From Clitopilus passeckerianus (lineage: Eukaryota; Basidiomycota; Agaricomycetes; Agaricales; Entolomataceae), in the NCBI GenBank assembly GCA_944990035.1, contig CALYLX010000066.1, positions 806,001 to 870,000 of the forward strand: a stretch of DNA of 64,000 bases, in the 5' to 3' direction. The notes beneath the pieces were generated by a model. That model saw only the letters and a program-made list of their open reading frames with translations. It was not told the DNA's origin and searched no databases. Shown piece by piece: positions 58,421 through 64,000 of this stretch. A program made the translations under genes and the position numbers. The first letter of the stretch is position 1, and the number at the start of each line of letters is the position of its first letter.

Positions 58421-59556
58421 TCACAAGTCGAGATTATTGTGCCTCCCGCATTCCGCGTGCCACACAACATTCCCTGCCATAAACAGTCTGATCGTTTCAA
58501 TATGTTCCCGAGCCACCCCCAACGCCTCCTCTCCTAGAACCGTCCCAATCACCAGCTCCGCTTCCTCGGCGGCCTTCACAAATCTTCGTTCTAAATCTGG
58601 TAATTGTCCCTCCAACTCCTTTACTGCGTCTGCAATACCATAGCCACACTTCTCGGATAGATAAAGGACGGTGTTTGAACAGATGAGTTGGATATTCGCG
58701 CGCTTTTTCATTTCGGCAGCTTCCTTCAGTTCTTTCCGGAGAGAATAGAGGTCGTTAACGTAGGTGGCGTGTGTCAATGCAATAGTTTCGACGGCTTTGA
58801 TGCTTGGGTGTTCGGTTATTGCTTGTGGGGGAGTGAAACCACACATCCAATGTGCTGAAGGCAAAAGGACCCTAAATGCGTCTCGTTAGTAATCCGAAAG
58901 AAAAAGAAAAACTTAAAATATGACGCACGGTGCTCCTACCTCCTGCTTCCTGTCTGCTATGAACTGTTCCAAAGTATCATAGCTGACCGGTTCGGATCCC
59001 TTGATGGCTGCTTTACTCTTCGCAAGGACGTGTTCCATCCATCGAACGTTTATCTCACTCATTGCCTTGAAGCGCTCCAAGTCTTTGGGAGAGCCCTGGG
59101 AGCATCGTTTGTAGATATCAAATATGACGTCCTCCATTGCATCACCTTCCCTAGGCTGTACCAAGCCTAAGCTGAGAGGTGCTATACGCAAAATTCTCTG
59201 GGCCTATATCACACTATGAGTACGTCGAATACACTGAAAGGGGTAAATGTTCTCACCTCAACAGTAACTTGTTCCATCATATCATCGATTAAGAAGTAGA
59301 CAGTGTACCAGAGGCAGGCCGCCTTCAACAGCTCGTCCTTGGCGCGTGGAAAGCCGAGTCCAACGTATCCATCTATATCCATCCCCAGATACCTTTGTTT
59401 GGCTTCTTCCGAAGGCCAGGGCCATCTGGTAGTGAAGTAGTCTCGACTGAATGCCTCAGCCTCTGCCGATTTTGGGTGACGCTCGTGTTTTAAGCTGCAT
59501 ATATAGGGAGGCTTTAAGGCGAGTAGCTCTTCTTTGCTAAATTGGGTGGGATCCAT
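58421..59556 (-). CDS. sesquiterpene synthase (class I terpene cyclase), 341 aa
   Basis: Ionises farnesyl diphosphate and cyclises it to a sesquiterpene, using Mg ions; cytosolic. Three exons (59556-59257, 59203-58929, 58871-58421) sum to 341 codons exactly in phase, about the normal length for basidiomycete sesquiterpene synthases. The aspartate motif is D91-D92-M-M-E95 (DDxxE). The NSE motif N231-D-L-Y-S235-L-R-K-E239 is complete. The usual C-terminal Arg-Tyr pair reads Arg335-His336. The intron-2 donor was set so that G-A-P|V-L-L joins in frame. The product cannot be predicted. Nearby P450s could oxidise a terpene product, but the closest intact one is 13.5 kb away with amidases between, so clustering is only possible. 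Confidence 0.9.
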
Positions 59557-60638
59557 TGGGGCGAGTAGGCAACGGCGCGATAGAGGTGTTTGGGGTCAAT
59601 AGCCTTGGTAGTCAGGGATAAATACGATGCTGAGAATTGGGACTGCCAGAACTAGTCCACATTCCATCTGCCATCCGTTCGGTATACCGTGCCGATATGG
59701 CTGAGCTAGAATCTTCTATTCGCCTAGAATGATCGGAAGGACCGAATCCGAGGGATAGAACGAAGACAGGTTCTCTGGATAACGTTGAGAGTGACGGATG
59801 AGCAGGCATATCGCCCGATGCAATCCACACCTACTTGAATAGCTCGTTTCGCGAATGTTTTCCAAGCACCAATTGGGTAGTGGGTAATGTTGACGCAATG
59901 CCTACCTGAGATTCGTTTCAGGCCGCGAGTCAGACAAACTCTCCACGGTGGGTTCGATTCCCGCTGGCGCCTTTCGTTTTGTAATTTTTTTGTCTGGAAG
60001 TATCGTGCTCATGGAAGTGGAAGAAGGGGCGAATTAGAGTTTTCGTCTGGTTGACGGAACGATCATATCTGTGGGATGGTTTGCCTCTTTCGGCTGATGC
60101 CTGATTTCCGCTCCACTTGGTCCCCACTGCCCTTTGCTAGACAACAGCAGCTTCCGTGATCGCCACCATTGTCACAAATGTAGTGGGTTTCAGAGACTGG
60201 TGGTGGTTCAGAATAGCCCAATAATGCGTACGAGGAGAAGAAGCCTTCAACACCTGACAAACTGTCGTCGTTTCCCTTGCCATCAGTCCGGATGTAGTTC
60301 AAGATGTCAGGATACTCCAGGTCTGGGATGCCACAGGCATTGCTTTGTTTTGCAATGAAAGCATTATCCGGCTATTATAACGGCTGTCAACGTGCTTTGA
60401 CGCTGTGACCCTGCGATCCATTGTTCCAGAGGCTTCATGCACATGGCTTTGAAAGTTCCTTCTACGGGTTCGATGGTCACAATTTGATCACGTTCCCTAT
60501 GCTTCAACTTCTTAAGCTCATAAAGCTTAGAGGCTGGGACCTGGCTGTTCTTGCCTTTATCCTCCCCCAATCCCTCCCTCCTCCTCTCCTCCGGGCGCGT
60601 ACCACCTAGTTATTCCTTTCCACCAAACTCAGGCCACC
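59557..60638. other. divergent intergenic region with a tRNA-like remnant
   Basis: Promoters of the terpene synthase and the SET gene are presumed here; it also contains the tRNA-like element at 59865-59972. No protein gene recognised. Confidence 0.45.
59865..59972 (+). tRNA. possible tRNA gene or tRNA relic
   Basis: A good T arm (GTGGG-TTCGATT-CCCGC, 59948-59964) with a consensus B box is followed by a 3' acceptor strand TGGCGCC and a T-rich run. The only candidate 5' strand, AGCACCA at 59865, pairs at 5 of 7 positions. I cannot draw a proper D arm or anticodon arm with a T at position 33, so this is a decayed tRNA, an intron-bearing one I misread, or a tRNA-derived fragment. Confidence 0.3.
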
Positions 60639-62205
60639 ATGAAAAACGATGTTGTGAAACGCGCTCAGGCTAAGAAAGGTCGCAAGATGTCGAAAGCTTC
60701 TACTTCTACTGTACCTTCGGACAAAGAAACACGATCAAATCTTGCCGGATTAAATGGTGAGTTTGACAACTATATTCATTTGACGCAACGGCAGAGCTTT
60801 ACTTGACTATATGCGCTCAGAACTCCTCGATAACCTCCACATCGAACAAAAGAACGACAAAAGGGAAACTCCGGGAATAGCTCTTTCAACTGGCAAAGTC
60901 ACCACGCGTTCGTCTCCCTCCTTCCCCACCGCCTCAGGCATTTAATAACTAAACATCTCTAGGACTCCCAGAACAATATCGTGTTTCCGCCGATGCCTGC
61001 AACATAAAAGAAACCCCATCAGACTCATTCGAGTTCCCATCCAACACCGCCCGCATCCACACCACCGTTCCTCCCATGGGCTACGACGATACGCTCCTAA
61101 CCAACCCGGACGGCTGGACTGAGTGCATCTTCGACGATCCCAGCATCAAGAAATTCATCTACTCCCTTCCGGGATTCCCACATCCCCTCACCCACATGCC
61201 TTCTCCCCGCTACCGCATCGCAGCCTCTCCCTCAGGAGGCACAGGCATGTTCGCCACTACCAACCTCAAGGTGAACGACCTCATCAAGAACGAGCGGCCC
61301 TTACTTATCGCCCCCAACGCCATCAAATTCAGTATCGCGATTCCGAACGGAAATCCTCTATCCCAAGCTGAGAAGATCATGATTGTACTGGCGGAACACG
61401 AGAAGGTGTTGGAGTTATCGTTCGGGCGGATGTTGCCGGAGGCACAAGCTGCCTATATTGCACTTGCAAATGCGCACCTTGAGGATGGGAGTGGGCCGCT
61501 GATGGGAGTTATGCGAACGAATGCGTTTTGCGTTACGTTCGAGAAGAAGGGGTATTATCATTCCGTGGTTTATAAGGACTTGTCCAGGATCAATCATAGG
61601 TGGGGCTATGTCTTGCGTTCGAAAGCCAGATTACTGTACTCATGATGTTTTCTTTCCTTGTGATCCAGCTGCTTGCCAAATGCCTGCGTCGTCTTCAACC
61701 ACGCCAGCTTCTCCGGCGAACTTCGCGCCATCCGGAATATCAAAGCCGGTGAAGAATCTTTGTTTCCTACTGCGTGACTACCGACCCTCTTTCAGTTCGT
61801 CAAGAGAAACTCGGCAAGTACGGCTTCACCTGCCAATGCCGACTCTGCACCGACCCCAAGGTCCAAAGTCTCCAAAGTCGCATCATCTCCTCCGCTCGGG
61901 GCTTAGACTCCTACCTATCTGGCGCCAGCGGTAATATGACCCCAGACGAACACGAGAAGAAGCTCCAAGACATTTATGGGTGGATCGCAAAGATTGAAGC
62001 GGCTGGCTTGGAAGATCTTCGAGAGTATAACAAGTACTTGCAATGCGCGCTTTGGGCTTTTAACAAGTTGAATAGACATTCGGAGGGAGCGAAGGTGGCT
62101 GAGGTGGCTGAGAAGTGGTTGGCTTTGGAGCAGGCGAAGAATGGGTTTGCGGGAGTGACTAACGTGTTTTCGTCCATGATGCCACATGTCTTGGGTGCGC
62201 AATGA
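60639..62205 (+). CDS. SET/MYND-type SET-domain protein, frame interrupted
   Basis: Likely protein-lysine methyltransferase relative using S-adenosylmethionine. The exons read M-K-N-D-V-V-K-R-A, a basic N-terminus, then the SET segments S-G-G-T-G-M-F-A-T-T (SAM-binding loop), N-A-F, R-I-N-H|S-C-L-P-N-A (split by an intron), V-F-N-H-A-S-F, I-R-N-I-K-A-G-E-E and the post-SET Cys cluster F-T-C-Q-C-R-L-C. About 12 bases are expected between G-E-E and Y-C-V-T-T, but 11 are present (61757-61767), so the frame runs into TGA at 61775-61777. Alternatively a 47-nt GT-AG intron (61749-61795) restores the frame but removes G-E-E and the conserved Tyr needed for catalysis. So this gene is frameshifted, mis-sequenced or catalytically altered. 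The region after the SET domain is helical and ends at V-L-G-A-Q. Confidence 0.75.
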
Positions 62206-62517
62206 TAACATCAGCAGAAGGGGTGAGCCGTGGGGGTAGCACGAAGGCTATCGCGAATGTGTGTGGCCATGAAAATCTATAAAGGTTTTTAGATGTGTAT
62301 CTCCGTCTATAACTCGCCGAGATGCGCATCCAGTCTGTTTTCGGCATACAGTAGTGTGACGATCTTATCTTATCTCGCTAGTCTAGCCTCGTGATCCGTC
62401 ACATTACCGTGACCAGGCCTCGGCACCCAAATCGGGTTCGACGTCCTTTCAACGCCAGGCCACTTTCACTGTCTGTCTTTCACAGCGAAGAGACCGGGCT
62501 GGAGGCCATCCCATCCA
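62206..62517. other. short intergenic region
   Basis: About 310 bp between same-strand genes; nothing recognised. Confidence 0.5.
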
Positions 62518-64000
62518 ATGTCGGACACCTGTACACCAGTGAGCAACATATATCGACTTAGCATACCATATTCTGAACGAAGAGTAGCACCATGACTGGT
62601 TCAACGCCATTCTTACTTTCGGGCTCTGTATTGGGCTCATAGTTTCTTACGCGCCTCAGGTTTGTTTGCGACTTCTTTCACTGCTTCACCAATGAAATGA
62701 ACTAATTCATGACCCAAGCACATCCGAATTATATCCAAATGTTCTTCAGAAGGAATTAGTCCATGGTTCCTTCTCCTTGGCAGCACGTCAACTGCTGCGA
62801 ACCTGTTGAACATGTCAGTCTTCTGAACGCTTCACTTCTCCCGCTAGCTAATGTACGGACACTGCAGGGCCACACTACAATGGCGCATCGTACGGTGCTG
62901 TCCTATGCTCGTGAGCCCAGTATTCATCATCTACATGATCCGGTCAATAACATGCCCCCTCCCTCTCAGACCCTAGGAAGCTGCCTCGAAGCAACAGGTG
63001 GTCTAATCCAAATAGGCCTTCAATGGATGCTCTTTACAACAATGTTTGTGTTCCTCTTCCTACACCACTATAAACACCTCCCTGACTTATCGCACCTTTT
63101 TTCAAAAAATCAAACAGTAACGTCCTCTACATGATCTACTACCCACCGCACCTCAAATATGTCCCCATCACACTCGATACCCAGGACGGCCAGCCCCCAA
63201 TCCAGCTCTCCAAGGGACCCAAGAAGAGCCACAACTACCATCTATCCATCGTTCTCTCCTGGGTTGTCGGGATTCACTTGTATGTCTTTCTCTTCTCCTC
63301 TACCTCCTCCCAACCAACCAACTCACCATTCTCCCCAACAGCGTGTTCATAACCTTCACCACGATCTACCTCCTCTCCTCCTACCAAACCTCTTCCTCGC
63401 CATCCGCACCTCTCCCTCCCCAAATTCAATCCTGGGCCGCCTTCCTGGGCGTAAGCTCCGCCCTCCTCGCCGCAGTCCAGTACATCCCCCAACTGGTCCA
63501 CACCTACCGCATGAAAGTCGTCGGTGCTCTGAGTATACCCATGATGTGTATCCAAAGTCCAGGTGCTTTGTTGATGGTAACGAGTATCGCTTTACGGTTC
63601 GTTTCTTCCTCATTCCTTCCTTCCTTCTCATTCTTCACATCGCTGACTCGGACACGTTTGTTTGATTTGATACAGCCCAGGCACAGACTGGACATCCTGG
63701 ATAACATTCGCCGTCTCCGGACTCATGCAAGCCTCCCTCCTCACCATGTGCATCGTCTGGACATTCCGCCAACGCCGTCTCGGGATCGACGAGTTCGGGA
63801 ACCCTCTGAACGAGCAGTTGCCTTCGTACGCTTCTGTTGCCCATGCCTCACATAGGGCCGATAATGGGATTGACGTGCCCGGGTTGGTGACGACGGAGGA
63901 AGAGGACCCGGCGATGACGAGGATTGCGTTGGCTGGGGCATTGCAGAGTGCGGTCGAGGAGGAGGTGAGGACGGGAGAGGTGGTATTTGGGGGAGGTGTG
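62518..64000 (+). CDS. PQ-loop repeat membrane protein, partial
   Basis: A member of the PQ-loop family (seven-helix proteins such as vacuolar/lysosomal basic amino-acid exporters and cystinosin relatives). Exon 1 encodes M-S-D-T-C-T-P, then H-D-W-F-N-A-I-L-T-F-G-L-C-I-G-L-I-V-S-Y-A-P-Q|H-I-R-I with the first PQ motif. Next comes G-I-S-P-W-F-L-L-L-G, a hydrophobic region split by small introns, and A-A-V-Q-Y-I-P-Q-L-V-H-T-Y-R with the second PQ motif, then two further helices and a hydrophilic C-terminal tail still open at the window end. Both PQ motifs are followed by basic residues as in the family. Introns are GT-AG and in phase (for example 62541-62571 region, M|A-T-L, T-M|I-N-V-L-Y). The stop codon is outside the window. 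Likely vacuolar or endomembrane transport; substrate unknown. Confidence 0.85.

Noticed and set aside
31020..59556. A single terpenoid biosynthetic cluster spanning the P450s and the terpene synthase
   Set aside because: The intact P450s end at 44.9 kb and the synthase starts at 58.4 kb, with amidases and the ZFL-GH12 block between; proximity alone is not enough to claim a cluster.
1..64000. CRISPR array, bacterial operon or phage features
   Set aside because: No regularly spaced repeats; intron-rich genes show this is a fungal nuclear genome.

Overview
The window looks like a gene-rich, partly accessory stretch of a filamentous basidiomycete genome (probably Agaricomycetes; genus not determinable here). 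The evidence is many short GT-AG introns of about 45-60 nt, a basidiomycete-type sesquiterpene synthase, several P450s of the CYP64/CYP5144-like kind that is expanded in mushroom-forming fungi, secreted GH12 glucanases, a seven-bladed PLL-like lectin, a SET/MYND-type protein and a PQ-loop membrane protein. Splice models below were built by hand from conserved reading frames and GT/AG signals.

Layout. 1-3.9 kb: nothing supported. 3.9-12.2 kb: three minus-strand members of an unrecognised zinc-finger-like family (ZFL1-3), the first two in a direct segmental duplication, plus an intron-containing tRNA-Ala. 14.2-18.7 kb: a C2-domain membrane protein and a 710-aa intronless membrane protein. 21.0-24.2 kb: two GH12 glucanase genes. 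26-27 kb: ZFL4. 28.3-29.7 kb: a PLL-like beta-propeller lectin. 30.9-44.9 kb: four related P450 genes in two divergent pairs (two decayed on minus, two apparently intact on plus) around a 1038-aa low-complexity protein. 48.2-53.0 kb: two tandem secreted amidase genes, one decayed. 55.1-57.8 kb: ZFL5 and a decayed GH12 gene. 58.4-59.6 kb: a sesquiterpene synthase. 60.6-64 kb: a SET/MYND-like gene with a broken frame and a PQ-loop gene that runs off the end.

The most unusual content is the ZFL family: five genes with a C-x2-C-x(19-26)-H-x3-C finger, conserved exon structure and, in three members, a conserved C-terminal motif (R-K-E-F-H-L-N). I do not recognise it as a named family. Two members (ZFL4, ZFL5) sit upstream of a GH12 gene in the same order and orientation within two blocks (about 27.1-22.5 kb on minus, 54.9-58.3 kb on plus) that share promoter, 3' flank and a trailing segment, so the window carries an inverted, dispersed duplication of a two-gene block. 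One copy is intact and the other is decaying. The P450s and terpene synthase could belong to terpenoid metabolism, but they lie 13 kb or more apart and I see no evidence beyond proximity that they form one cluster.
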